A DNA stretch of 64,000 bases. It comes from Laccaria trichodermophora (taxonomy: Eukaryota; Basidiomycota; Agaricomycetes; Agaricales; Hydnangiaceae). Below the pieces are notes generated by a model. The model saw nothing but the letters and a program-made list of their open reading frames with translations. It was not told the DNA's origin and searched no databases. This document shows positions 45,969-57,720 of the stretch, one piece after another; positions within the stretch are counted from its first letter, which is position 1, and each line of letters begins with the position of its first letter. The stretch spans positions 62,001 to 126,000 of the forward strand of contig JACTVC010000036.1 of NCBI GenBank assembly GCA_018417955.1, given 5' to 3'. The translations under genes and the position numbers were made by a program.

Positions 45969-46182
45969 GGGAACTTGTTCTAGCTCCTTCTGCTAGTCAG
46001 CGCGATCGTGATAGTGGCTATGTTGTCACTTGTAGGATCGTGCGTGGCTCAAAAAGCCAGCGAACAAAAGTATTTGAGAAGGGGAGGGCCTGATGGACCT
46101 CAGTAACTCAAATCTCCATGGTTGATAAAAGGGCGAAAATGTGAAGAAGTCAAAGACAAAGTCAGGACAGAACTCAAAGGAA
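43072..46182. repeat. Segmental duplication, copy B
   Basis: Matches 16621-20419 in the same orientation, without the 716-bp hAT-like MITE. Distance between copies is about 26 kb. Confidence 0.9.
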
Positions 46183-47832
46183 ATTCATCAGCAAAAACCC
46201 TGGGAACTGGTAGACATTGTAAGTCGGTGAAATCTGAGGGAGACGTTACAATATGTAACAGGCGTTACAACGCGTCTACAATCTGTTCACCATAGCCGAA
46301 ATGGCTTGTAGATGTTGCAACTATGTCACCCGCTCCTTACCATTCCTCGGACTTAAGCGTTTTTTCAACATGTCTGAGTCACGGGAAGGATCGGATCCAA
46401 CCAACACGGTGGCGCCGCCTTTTCCCATTCCACCTCGCTCAACCTCAACCACCCAGCCTCGAAACGTCTCACTGTACGACGGCGCTCAACGGGGCTACTG
46501 TCTCCAGGCTCAGCTTCCTCTCAGGATTGCGCCGCCTCCTCGCCATCTCGTCAGCCCTCCGCCTTTCCCATCGATGTTGAACGTTCGAATTCAGAAATTT
46601 TTGAACCTGTGAATTGTTCCCTCAACGTCCGTCCAACTTCACGCTCTCCCCTCCCCCCCCGCGCAATGTCTTCATGATTGGATATGTGCTTGGCCAGCAC
46701 AAACTCACTCATGATGACATTGACATCGACACATTGCATACTATGGCAGAATCTTTACACCAAAACCACAACAAACTCGTCAACTCCAGAAGCCCATCTG
46801 TGGCACAATGCAGCCAGAAGACCCTGGCCGCCCCACCTAAGGCGCCGACTTTTGACGTTTCCGAGGACCTTGAAGGGCCCTTCTTTTGATAGGGTGTACT
46901 ATATGTGGTCAACATGTGCATATGAGTCAGGATATGCGGAGTGCATTTTTCATGTTGTTCCTGCACCTCAGAAATCCCATAAAGCTCTGCAAGCAACACT
47001 CTATATACTAATTAAATATGTGTGAACCTTTTCAAAAGAACAGGAGCAAGGGAATGCCATGAAAAGTGGCCTCCGCATATCCTGGCTCATATGCACATCG
47101 TGACCACATATAGTAATAGGCCTTCGAGGTCCCACCGACTTACCATATATATCCAGCATTCGATCGAGATCTTGACCACTTAGCTTCTGCGACCCACACT
47201 AACACTGCCTTTTGCACTCACCACCGTTGCCAGTCGCACTCGCTACTGCAGTCCGTTCTTGTCGGTAATTATCATATAGCTTTTGAATGTTTGTATCTGA
47301 ATGCTCATTCCATTGTTAGGGCTCTGGATTTCGTGAAAACGAAGCTCCCTCCTTGTCAACGACCTTCTCGACCGCCCCAACGACCTTCACCTCACCCACC
47401 ACAACTCAACAAACCTCCAGAGTCCATCCATATTCCACACATTCATGGAGGACTATGCTGCCAGCAACATATCCAGGGCCTAGCAAAACTACCATCTCCG
47501 TCTCCATCCCTGCTTCCGCCTGAGCCAATCAAGCACTGAGATAAAGCACTCAAGCGCTTCCTTACACAAGCTGGTCTCACTCAAGCCCTCCAGGGATTTG
47601 AGGATGACTTGATCTTGTTAAATCCAATTTGGGAGAAAGAGAAGATTCCAGGTGCATTTTGGGAACTGCTTAGTGTGCGTTGCCTTTTAAATTTGGTGTG
47701 CGCATCCGGTTCACGATATGACCTCAGGAAGTCAAGGAATACCAAGGGGTGGATGTGGACATGCTGACGCCCAAAGAGACTGGGTCCTCGTTGGAAGAGA
47801 GGAAGTTTGAATACACGCACCTAGCTAATGGT
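46183..47832. other. Region with weak coding signals and a small inverted repeat
   Basis: Open frames such as 46301-46612 (MSESREGSDPT... , S/P-rich) and 47540-47670 (FLTQAGLTQALQGFEDD) carry no family I can name; they may be remnants of a retroelement gag or a decayed gene. The inverted repeat at 46851-47140 is listed separately. Confidence 0.4.
46855..47140. mobile_element. Small MITE-like inverted repeat
   Basis: The left arm (about 46855-46955; GACCTTGAAGG, CTATATGTGGTCA, TGTGCATATGAG, CAGGATATGCGGAG) is mirrored by the right arm (about 47056-47140) with roughly 80-85% agreement by eye. The spacer is about 100 bases. No target duplication was resolved. Confidence 0.6.
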
Positions 47833-48406
47833 TAGTGTTTGAAAGTCCGGTTCGGTCCGGTTTTTTGATGCCCAGGGGCGTTAACCGTAACCGTAACCGG
47901 TCTGCATTTTCCCCAGAAGTCAAAAGACCAGACCGGACCGCAAAAAGACCACAGACTGCGGTTTTTTGCGGTCTATAGACCGGTTTCGGTCTGCATCGGT
48001 TTTAACTGGTTTATGACCGGTCTTTAGGCCAATATTTTTAAATTATTAATTGGTAAATTTATTAACATTTTTAATAGCTTCAAAACGAGCCCAAGAACGT
48101 TAAATTCCGATAGGAATTGGTGCTTCTATAAAATAAGTCTGGTACATCTATTATTCCCCAAAGTAATTTACATGTTAATTCATATCTCTCTCGTTTTTTT
48201 ACCAAATCGTACGTTCTTGGGTGCGTTTTAAAGGGTATTTAAGGGGCTACAAAAGACCAGTCAAAACAGGTTCACGTTAACCGGTTTTTTTGCAGTCTTT
48301 ACATTTCAAAAATAAAAGACTGTAACCGCAGGTCCGGTCTTTTGCGGTCTTGGTCCGGTCTGGTTACGGTCTTTTTCCAGTCACGAGACCGGACTTCCAA
48401 ACACTA
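47833..48406. mobile_element. hAT-like MITE rich in CCGGT motifs, 8-bp target duplication
   Basis: This 574-bp insertion starts TAGTGTTTGAAAGTCCGGT and ends with the inverted match. It is flanked by a perfect 8-bp repeat CTAATGGT (47825-47832 and 48407-48414). The interior near both ends is crowded with ACCGGT/GGTCCGGTC/GCGGTCT motifs, while the middle is AT-rich. No transposase. Confidence 0.88.
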
Positions 48407-48639
48407 CTAATGGTATCCAACCGTGATCGCAGACGTCAGTGACTCGTGAGGCTTTCACCCCTCTCTTCCTACTCGACGCCAGTGAATAAAGATCAACAAA
48501 TCCATATCCACTCTCCTCACATGAATGCTCCATGCACGTATACTCAACCCTCCCCTGGTGACCCAGAAAGCTCACAAGCTAGCTTAGTACTGCAGGATCT
48601 AATCACAGAGGATGACACAAATTGGACGGCCAAGGAGGC

Positions 48640-49649
48640 TAATGGACAAGACCGTAAATATCAACGCGCGCCAGATGACCACTCCTCATCGCGAAACCCA
48701 AGTGCTCTTCCTCGCTACCATTACACGTTTTGGCGAATACTCAGGGATACGTTGGTTGAGAGTGTACTTGTTTACAAAAAGAAGAACAAAGTCCTCCCAG
48801 CGAGAGTTTCTGTATTCCGCAATGGCATTCTCGAGGTAGGTCTTGGTGACTCCTGATATCGATGACAGCCCCCCTCATCATCAATGCAGCCAAGCATGGG
48901 GATACAGTCTTTCAAGAGGGGCTTGCTAAAGTTCTCGAGGCGTTCAAGAAGTTGAGTACGAAAGCCCGGGGACTGGCATACTGACCATCTTTATCAATTA
49001 TCATCTGTAGGTGTGTACTCCGCATCATGTTCAGCTAAATCTGGGTTGTAACGCTTTTTCTGTCGTAGAAAACGCCATCACACAAGGTATATAACACAAA
49101 ACTCTCTACGTACTCCTTTCGTTCATTCTGCCCTAGGTTCTACCCCATCAATTCCCAGTACACAGACAGGAATGGAAATACACATCCAGTATCATTGACA
49201 AAGATGTTACTTGGGTGTATGTCGTGCTACTTGTTATTAATTTTGATCTGGCCTAACTTTTTTTTCATAAAGCTTCGATTTCGGAAATCCGTCAAGGCCA
49301 TGCATTACACAGTGGTATATGACGATAACGATCTTACCACAGTTGATATAATCTCTATGTGCGAGCTACAAAAGCTGTTAGTCTTTCCTGCCGCATACTA
49401 CACTGATTTGGCGTCGTGCATGGCAGACGTTACCTGAATGATTTCTTAGTGCATGATAAAATCTCCACTGCTGGCAGGAGCGGGTTTGTCAACAAGGATT
49501 AGGAAGCTGCTTGGGTTCTCGAGTCAGCTAAGTCACCATGGGGTCGGTGAGTGTCTGACATGCTGTTCCAGTCGCTGGGCAGGACAACTCTAACTCAATT
49601 TCTGTAATAGCTTCATCAAGATTTGCGAGAGTCTATGGTTTACATCTAA
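48640..49649 (+). pseudogene. Argonaute PIWI-domain 3' end, decayed
   Basis: Successive pieces in changing frames match the end of a fungal Argonaute: VYKKKNKVLPARVSVFRNGI (the family's 'R...P..I..YRDGV' strand), GLAKVLEAFKKLST, RFYPINSQYTDRNGNTHP (family: RFYPT...D..GN..PG), KAMHYTVVYDDNDL, VFPAAYYTDLA, GRRYLNDFLVHDK and finally LHQDLRESMVYI with a stop at 49647-49649 (family end: LH..LKDSMFYI). Frameshifts, in-frame stops (for example after KARGLAY near 48978-48983) and loss of the VVDRGVT...HAGLQGTVRP stretch, including a catalytic His region, make it non-functional. No MID, PAZ or N domain was found upstream. Hairpin element 2 begins about 75 bases after the stop. Confidence 0.75.
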
Positions 49650-49730
49650 TCGGTCAGGTCCATAGGTATGTACTGTCTTTTTTCTATCAATAAATGATTT
49701 CAGTGCTTTTTGTCTTACACCTCACACTAG

Positions 49731-51845
49731 TATCTACCACTTTTTATGATAAAATACAGTCAAGTGCCTGCACAACTTTTTGGTAAATGGCACTGTGGTC
49801 TTATGAAATGAGAAACATGGGGGAAATCTAATGAAACATGTTTCATTTTTGGCCCAGACCATTTCATATATATCTCATTGTTTCCCTAGCAATATTTCTT
49901 TGCCATTTCTTTCCCATTTCATTGACTGACTGGCTATATTTCTTTTCCATTTCATTGGTTGCCTGGCCATATTTTTTTTTCTATTTCATTGTTTCCCTAG
50001 CAATATTTCCTTGCAATTTCTTTCCCATTTCATTGGCTGCCTAGCCATATTTCTTTCCCATTTCATTCACATTTCTTTTCCATTTCATTGTTTCTCTAGC
50101 AATATTTCTTCGCCATTTCATTCCTATTTCATTGGCTGCCTAGCCATATTTCTTTTCCATTTCATTCATATTTCTTTTCCATTTCATTGACTCCCTAGCA
50201 ATATTTCTTCACCATTTCATTCCTATTTCATTGGCTGCCTAGCCATATTTCATTCCCATTTCATTCATATTTCATTGCCATTTCATTGACTCCCTAGCAA
50301 TATTTCTTTGCCATTTCTTTCCCATTTCATTGGCTGCCTAGTGATATTTCTTTCCCATTTCTTTTCCATTTCATTGTTTCCCTAGCAATATTTCTTTGCC
50401 ATTTCTTTCCCATTTCATTGGCTGCCTAGCCATATTTCTTTCCCATTTCTTTTCCATTTCATTGTTTCCCTAGTAATATTTCTTCGCCATTTCATTGGCT
50501 GCCTAGCCATATTTCTTTCCCATTTCTTTTCCATTTCATTGTTTCCCTAGCAATATTTCTTTGCCATTTCTTTCCCATTTCATTGGCTGCCTAGCCATAT
50601 TTCTTTCCCATTTTTTTTCCATTTCATTGTTTCCCTAGCAATATTTCTTTGCCATTTTTATCCCATTTCACTGGCTGCCTAGCCATATTTCTTTCCCATT
50701 TCTTTTCCATTTCATTGTTTCCCTAGCAATATTTCTTTGCCATTTCTTTCCCATTTCATTGGCTGCCTAGCCATATTTCTTCCTCATTTCATTGGCTGCC
50801 TGGCTATATTTCTTTCCCTTCTTGTCAGGGTCCATCCAATGGGTCATCAGGATGGTGGTCACATGACCAATTTCCTAAAATAGTCAAAATACAAAATTAA
50901 TAGCCCTGAATTGTAGCTTTCAGAATCTGTTTGAATTATGTTCTAAAGTGCTCTCATTGTGGAGATATGAGGCAAATGAATTTTCACAGCGCCGGCTTTT
51001 TTCAACCTTTTTGTCTTTTTCTCCAGGAAAACACCACCAAACAATATAATTTTAATATATTTAGAAAGCTAAGAAAAGGGGCTACAATTATCATATTATA
51101 GAAAAATTGACTGAAAAAGGAAGGTGCATAGCCTAAAAGGGACATGCACACTAGTAGACTACAAAAGTCAGACCTAGACTAGAAATTTTACCAATAGGTT
51201 TACCAATAGATTACAAAAGTCAGACATAGAATACAAAAATGAGTAATGCACTACAAAAGAACAGCTGGACATAGACTACAAAGTTTACTAATGGGCTATG
51301 ACAGACTTCAAGAGTTGGACATACACTACAAAATCCGCCTTTCTCATTACAAAAGTTTTAGTGTCTGCTTTTTTCATTACAGCAGTTTGTAGTGTCCGCT
51401 TTTTTTATTACAACAGTTTGTAGTGTCTGCGTTTTCCATTACAACAGTTTGTAGTGTCCAATTTTTTTATTACAACAGTTTGTAGTGTCTGCTTTTTTTT
51501 ATTACAACAGTTTGTAGTGTTCGCTTTTTTCATTACAACAGTTTGTAGTGTCCAATTTTTTTATTGCAACAGTTTCTAGTGTTCACTTTTTTCATTACAG
51601 CAGCTTGTAGTGTCTGCTTTTTTTATTCCAACAGTTTGTAGTGTTCGCTTTTTTCATTACAACAGTTTGTAGTGTCCGCTTTTTTAGACTACAACAGTTT
51701 ACAATATCCACTTTTTAAGACTACTAAGTTTGTAGTCTGCTTTTCTAATTTAGTTTGTGGGTATGGGTTTATGACATGTGAGATGAGTTGACTTTTGCCA
51801 GTCATGCCCAACTGTTGGCTTTCATACCAGTGGAGCCTGCACTGT
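49731..51845 (+). repeat. Left arm of hairpin element 2
   Basis: Arm mirrored by 52160-53835. The outer array (49840-50820) carries more units than the other arm. Confidence 0.85.
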
Positions 51846-52159
51846 GTTTTCAAGAACAACAGCTCTACTCATGGTCAACCTGGAAAAGATTCACCAGATT
51901 CCAGCTTGTATTCACCTGAGTAGACTAAGAACATAATAGGAATAGACAACCTTTCATCATTCACTCCTAGTACTCTTGAATGGCTTCCAGTGAAGATTGG
52001 CTAGGATGAATGGTTGGACAGTGAAACCTTATCATAATTTGACTTTACAGAAAAGACCAATCAGAGACACTCATTATAGGACAGTAGCTACTGATATCAA
52101 TAGATATTTGACTGGGTCCAGAGAGATGGGATAGTGGCTGGTCAGCTGAAAAGAGAGAC

Positions 52160-53835
52160 AGGCTCCACTGATGTGAAAGACAACAAGTTGGGCATGACTG
52201 GCAGAGTCAATTCATCTCAGATGTCATAAACCCATACCTACTACAAACTAAATGTCAGAAAAGCAGACTACAAACTTAGTAGTCTTGAAGAGTGGATATT
52301 GTAAACTGTTGTAGTCCAAAAAAGCGAAGACTACAAACTGTCATAATCTAAAAAAATGGACACTACAAACTGTTGTAGTCTAAAAAAGCAGACACTACAA
52401 ACTGTTGCAATAAAAAAATTGGACACTACAAACTGTTGTAATGAAAAAAGCGGACACTACAAACTGTTGTAATAAAAAAATTGGACACTACAAACTGTTG
52501 TAATGGAAAACGCAGACACTACAAACTGTTGTAATAAAAAAAGCAGACACTACAAACTGCTGTAATGAAAAAAGCAGACACTAAAACTTTTGTAATGAGA
52601 AAGGCGGATTTTGTAGTGTATGTCCAACTCTTGAAGTCTGTCATAGCCCATTAGTAAACTTTGTAGTCTATGTCCAGCTGTTCTTTTGTAGTGCATTACT
52701 CATTTTTGTATTCTATGTCTGACTTTTGTAATCTATTGGTAAACCTATTGGTAAAATTTCTAGTCTAGGTCTGACTTTTGTAGTCTACTAGTGTGCATGT
52801 CCCTTTTAGGCTATGCACCTTCCTTTTTCAGTCAATTTTTCTATAATATGATAATTGTAGCCCCTTTTCTTAGCTTTCTAAATATATTAAAATTATATTG
52901 TTTGGTGGTGTTTTCCTGGAGAAAAAGACAAAAAGGTTGAAAAAAGCCGGCGCTGTGAAAATTCATTTGCCTCATATCTCCACAATGAGAGCACTTTAGA
53001 ACATAATTCAAACAGATTCTGAAAGCTACAATTCAGGGCTATTAATTTTGTATTTTGACTATTTTAGGAAATTGGTCATGTGACCACCATCCTGATGACC
53101 CATTGGATGGACCCTGACAAGAAGGGAAAGAAATATAGCCAGGCAGCCAATGAAATGAGGAAGAAATATGGCTAGGCAGCCAATGAAATGGGAAAGAAAT
53201 GGCAAAGAAATATTGCTAGGGAAACAATGAAATGGAAAAGAAATGGGAAAGAAATATGGCTAGGCAGCCAGTGAAATGGGATAAAAATGGCAAAGAAATA
53301 TTGCTAGGGAAACAATGAAATGGAAAAAAAATGGGAAAGAAATATGGCTAGGCAGCCAATGAAATGGGAAAGAAATGGCAAAGAAATATTGCTAGGGAAA
53401 CAATGAAATGGAAAAGAAATGGGAAAGAAATATGGCTAGGCAGCCAATGAAATGGCGAAGAAATATTACTAGGGAAACAATGAAATGGAAAAGAAATGTG
53501 AATGAAATGGGAAAGAAATATGGCTAGGCAGCCAATGAAATGGGAAAGAAATTGCAAAGAAATATTGCTAGGGAAACAATGAAATAGAAAAAAAATATGG
53601 CCAGGCAACCAATGAAATGGAAAAGAAATATAGCCAGTCAGTCAATGAAATGGGAAAGAAATGGCAAAGAAATATTGCTAGGGAAACAATGAGATATATA
53701 TGAAATGGTCTGGGCCAAAAATGAAACATGTTTCATTAGATTTCCCCCATGTTTCTCATTTCGTAAGACCACAGTGCCATTTACCAAAAAGTTGTGCAGG
53801 CACTTGACTGTATTTTATCATAAAAGTGGTAGCTA
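52160..53835 (-). repeat. Right arm of hairpin element 2
   Basis: Reverse complement of the left arm with a shortened outer array; the shared inner part runs without obvious gaps. Confidence 0.85.
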
Positions 53836-53849
53836 CCACTCCACCTCAC

Positions 53850-54487
53850 TGGCACTGAGAGTTGATGCTAAATTGAAGTGTTGGCCGATTGTGTATGTAG
53901 TCAGTGTCACATATCCTGTTGTAACATATCCTGTGAAGCGTTCACTCTGAACTTCTCGCATAGCTGAAGCCAAGAGGGAAGGAGGAGGCAAGAATGGGTG
54001 GATCTGGGATCAACACCCATGAGTGAGCAATGAGCAGTTACAAGATACTCAGCTGGCCCAACATGATTATGCATACTGTAGGAAGTACAGATATACAAAG
54101 CACTACATGTAGTGCAAGAGGATGGCAAGACTGCTGACAAGATGGTGGTTCAAGACAAAAGATCAATATATTATGTAAGATATCCAAATCTAGCTATATA
54201 CCACTGTTTGACTATGGCCTCTGGGCATTCCCTTCCAATCCTATATCACATATCCTGTAGTAGAAGTCAATTTACTGAGTTTTGAACCATTTCCTCTGAT
54301 TGATGATGTCTTGCTTTTACCTGAAAACTTGTCATTGTATCCTTGAATTGGCTGTCTAGTTGAGCAGTTTACCATTCATAATAATGTGCGTTAGCTGCTC
54401 GGTGGGCTTCAGCTCTTTATTCAGGCATATGGTGTTGCTTGGGACATCCACACTTCATAGAAGTGAGTGAGTGGAGTAAATACAATA
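53850..54487. other. Region without a gene
   Basis: No domain or repeat structure recognised between hairpin element 2 and the next TIR element. Confidence 0.4.
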
Positions 54488-54978
54488 GGGAGGCACAAAG
54501 TTGGCCACCGTCCGCTGTCGCTTTTCGCCTTCACGCATTTGATACCGTTATATAATCATTTTTAAAGTCTGCATTGTCACAAACTCAGGATAAGATATCC
54601 CTTTCCTGCCTGTCGAAGGATGCCTCAACTCTCCATGCACCAGGGCTTAATAAACCAGTACGTGCTCTCGATGCATGCATCAGATTTTTACACCAGCAGA
54701 TCAACAAACCATTGAACATAGGCAGAAAGGAGATGACCAGAATATCACCTGGTTATCTGGGATCTTGGGCTTAATCCCTTTGGTCATATTATATAGATAC
54801 TTGGGATTATTCTATAGGTACTTGGAAGAGTAAAGACTGTAGTTCATGCGCAGGACCGATGCGAGTGAAGGGAAACACGATCTGTCACAGTTTGGTCACA
54901 CTGGGCATGATTATATAACGGTATCAAATGCATGAAGGCGAAAAGCGATGGCGGACGGCGGCCAACTTTGTGCCTCCC
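54488..54978. mobile_element. TA-flanked MITE with about 75-bp TIRs
   Basis: This 491-bp element starts GGGAGGCACAAAGTTGGCC. The arms agree over about 75 bases with a few changes (for example CACCGTCCGCTGTCG against CGCCGTCCGCCATCG). A TA dinucleotide flanks each side (54486-54487, 54979-54980), fitting Tc1/mariner- or Harbinger-type insertion. No transposase. Confidence 0.75.
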
Positions 54979-55220
54979 TAATATATGTACCAAACAAAAC
55001 AGCATTCGGCGCACTGTCTGATTTTTAATCGAACTTTTTTCAGGCAGTAAATGTGCGGTATAAAGCCTAAAATCGGTTAAATATCTATCTAGAATGCTAA
55101 TCTGAAGTGTTTTGCAGCTTCAGATATGCTGAGTGGGGTGATCTGGAAGGATAGATATATTGCAGAACTTGTTTGTTTTGCACCAGCACTTGGCTTCCGA
55201 GTGCCGGTGTTTCTCACAGT

Positions 55221-56085
55221 CAGTCAACTCAAGAGGTGTCAGATCGGTCGATCTGCTACGTGAATGATGGCGAGGGGTCCCAACTAACCCCCCCCCCCAA
55301 ATAAGGAAACACGGCAAATCGGCACAGCGATGGCATCATTTCTATCATCCAGATGCATCGTTTTGCCTCAATGCGTCCTCCTCAACATACCCTATCAAAC
55401 ATGGCACCTTGATGTATGTAGTGTATCTTTATTGGTTGTCATCTCTCAACAATGAAAACCAGCCTCCATGTACTCGAGTGAGGCGACACGTTGAAAGGCG
55501 TCCTGTGCCCAAGAACATCAAACATGGGTCTGACCACACATCCAAGTGCCTTCATAGACACCAGGATGGTAGGCCATTCAAACTCGGCTTTGCAGGTGAG
55601 TTCCTGTTCTGCTTCTTGTGCTTTCATTTTCATACTTTGATTGTAGATCTTGAGACTTTCTGGCAGAGGTGCAGGATGTCTATCCTGCCCAGCACATGCA
55701 CAACCTAGCAACAACTCATGATGGCCATGACGATTCTTAGTGACCTCGCCACACCGCTTACTTATTTTACAAATAGACCTCCTCCTTTCTCGCTATCACA
55801 TCTTCTTGACATCTTCGCCCAATCGTCGCAGCTCAAATTTTATATAGTAACAACGATGTTTCTAATGAATACACTTTGTTACTAACATTCTGAGGTCAAT
55901 AACTTTACTTTCGCTAGTCGCCTCTCATCTAATGGACAATTATTGCCTGAACCGCCGTTGGTGGTCTTATTGATGAGTGTCTCTCTGCCGCTGACATGCC
56001 GACCCTCGGATATTACCGGTGTCAAGCTTGTGTGGCCAGATCACACGTAGCAGATCGACCGATCTGACACCTCTTGAGTCAACTG
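55221..56085. mobile_element. TIR element, about 0.87 kb
   Basis: Inverted ends start CAGTCAACTCAAGAGGTGTC on the left and CAGTTGACTCAAGAGGTGTC on the right, matching for about 42 bases (through ATCTGCTACGTG). No clear target duplication. The interior has no recognised gene. Confidence 0.65.
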
Positions 56086-57117
56086 CTGGCATCAACGAGT
56101 CAACTTGAACCACAACAAAACGACAACGTCACATGCATGTTCATCACCTTTGTGCCCGCCCGACCTAAGAACATGCACTGTAAGGTATGTCATTAGATCT
56201 CATTGGATCTCTCCTCACCCAAGATGTCATGCCAGATGTCCCCTGGAAAACAGGTTTGTTGTACTTCTCAACCTATATAAGCACATGCGGCACTCTCAGA
56301 GGGGTCAGGGGCGTTCTCGAGGAGTTCAGGGCCTGGGGGGCAAGTGCGTTTGGTTTTGACTCTGTCAATTGTTGTTGTGCTGATGCACAAACCGCTCGAT
56401 AGAATGTCAACAAAGTGAACACGAAAGCCACACTTCGTTGCCCGCCAAATGCACCTTGGATACCTGGGTGGACGAGAAAGGAACTTATGAGGAGTGTGCA
56501 TTCTTTTGTGTGCTTTCTGGTCTCATTGATGTATGAACCCGGATTCATATAGCCGCACTACGTCGCATCGACGCATTCGATCTTGCTTACATCGACGGTG
56601 CACAGATTGCAGTCAGAAAACGTAGACGATTGTTTCACCAAGGTGCGTCTGCAGCTCCTACTACTGAAGACGTTGTTGGAATAATCAAGGTGACAACGTC
56701 CTCGCCGTCTCCATATCCTCGGATAAATTCCTTTGCTTACATTCTTTTCCCCTTACTCACATGTTCCTCCGTATTTCATATTCTGTATTACTCGTGATAC
56801 GTTCCTTGCACGCGTCCAAATCTACTGCGTGCCTTTTTATTTCTCCGTAGCAGTTAAATACTCTAGTCTACGTACTTACACCTCAGTCGTTTGGCTTACC
56901 TGCGCAAACACTGAGGTGAATATCTTTTACTTACTTTCTATTCACTTTACTGATTCACCTGTAGTCTACGTTATCTTCGTATAGGTGAATCCAACAGTCG
57001 TTTGGCTTACCTGCGCAAACACTGAGTCTACGTTATCTTCGTATAGATATTCTTACAGGTTATTGGGCCCCGCGCACCCTGCCTATTTTTACTGTGTACC
57101 CCTTGCACGCTGCTACT
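56086..57117. other. Probable copia 5' LTR/leader region
   Basis: No gene recognised. Near the right end a block CAGTCGTTTGGCTTACCTGC plus GCAAACACTGAG occurs twice (56886 and 56996), and GTCTACGTTATCTTCGTATA occurs twice (56964 and 57028). A TTATTGGGCCC stretch at 57060 could be a primer-binding site just before the gag start. LTR limits were not found. Confidence 0.4.
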
Positions 57118-57669
57118 ATGTCCGTCGCTACCGCTTCGCTCAACGATATCCTCCCGTCAAGTGTTCCCAAGCTCGATACTACCGGCCTCAACTGGGCCGT
57201 ATTTTCCCTCCGTTTCGAAGACGCCGTCCAGCCTAAAGGGTTCTGGGGTCACTTCTCTGGTACCACCCCACGCCCCACTGCCGCAAACCCCTCTGCACCC
57301 ACTACCGAGGAACTCGCCGCCATCGAGAAATGGGACAAGGACGAGCGGTCAGCCAGGTCCTTGCTCACCCAGAAATTGCCGGATTCCGCCCTGATGCGCA
57401 TTTGAAACAAGTCAACTGTTAAGGAGCGCTGGGAAGCAATCACAATGGAATTTACCCAGAAAGGCGCGTTCGTGCAAACAGAGCTTCGCGCACGCTTCTT
57501 GGACATGAAGTGCCCTGAGAAGGGCAATGTCCGAGAGTTCCTGGATTCCCTACGTGTGAAGCGCGAGGAGTTAGCAACGGTTGGCGTTGAGATCGACACC
57601 AAGGATTACCTTTCCACCATCATTTCATCCCTGTTGAAATGCTCAGGTCGTCGTGAGCACTCGGGTTGA
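57118..57669 (+). pseudogene. Copia-type gag (UBN2-like), interrupted
   Basis: ATG at 57118 opens a gag frame: SVPKLDTTGLNWAVFSLRFE (the 'L.G.NW..W..R' start of copia gag), IEKWDKDERSARSLLTQKLPDSALMRI, then an in-frame TGA (57403-57405), continuing NKSTVKERWEAITMEF, FLDMKCPEKGNVREFLDSL. The frame ends where the palindromic MITE begins (57721) and its zinc-knuckle end is found at 59283-59492. In an intact element gag forms the capsid of the virus-like particle. Confidence 0.8.
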
Positions 57670-57720
57670 AAAGGGACCCTCGCAAACGCGCGAGGTCTTC
57701 GTATTGTAATTAGCTACCTA

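Larger units (their letters stand above)
49726..53841. mobile_element. Long-inverted-repeat (hairpin) element 2
   Basis: A left arm (49731 to about 51845) and right arm (about 52160-53835) are reverse complements at roughly 97-98% by eye, with a spacer near 310 bases. An 8-bp direct repeat CACCTCAC lies at 49718-49725 and 53842-53849, a likely target duplication. Each arm contains an outer array of CATTTCATTGGCTGCCTAGC / CCTAGCAATATTTCTTTGCC units, a core with AGGGTCCATCCAATGGGTCA and GGTCACATGACCAATTTCC, then an array of TTTGTAGTGTCYGCTTTTTT units. The right arm is about 440 bases shorter because it has fewer outer-array units. Order and core sequence are the same as in element 1, so both belong to one family. 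Confidence 0.85.
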
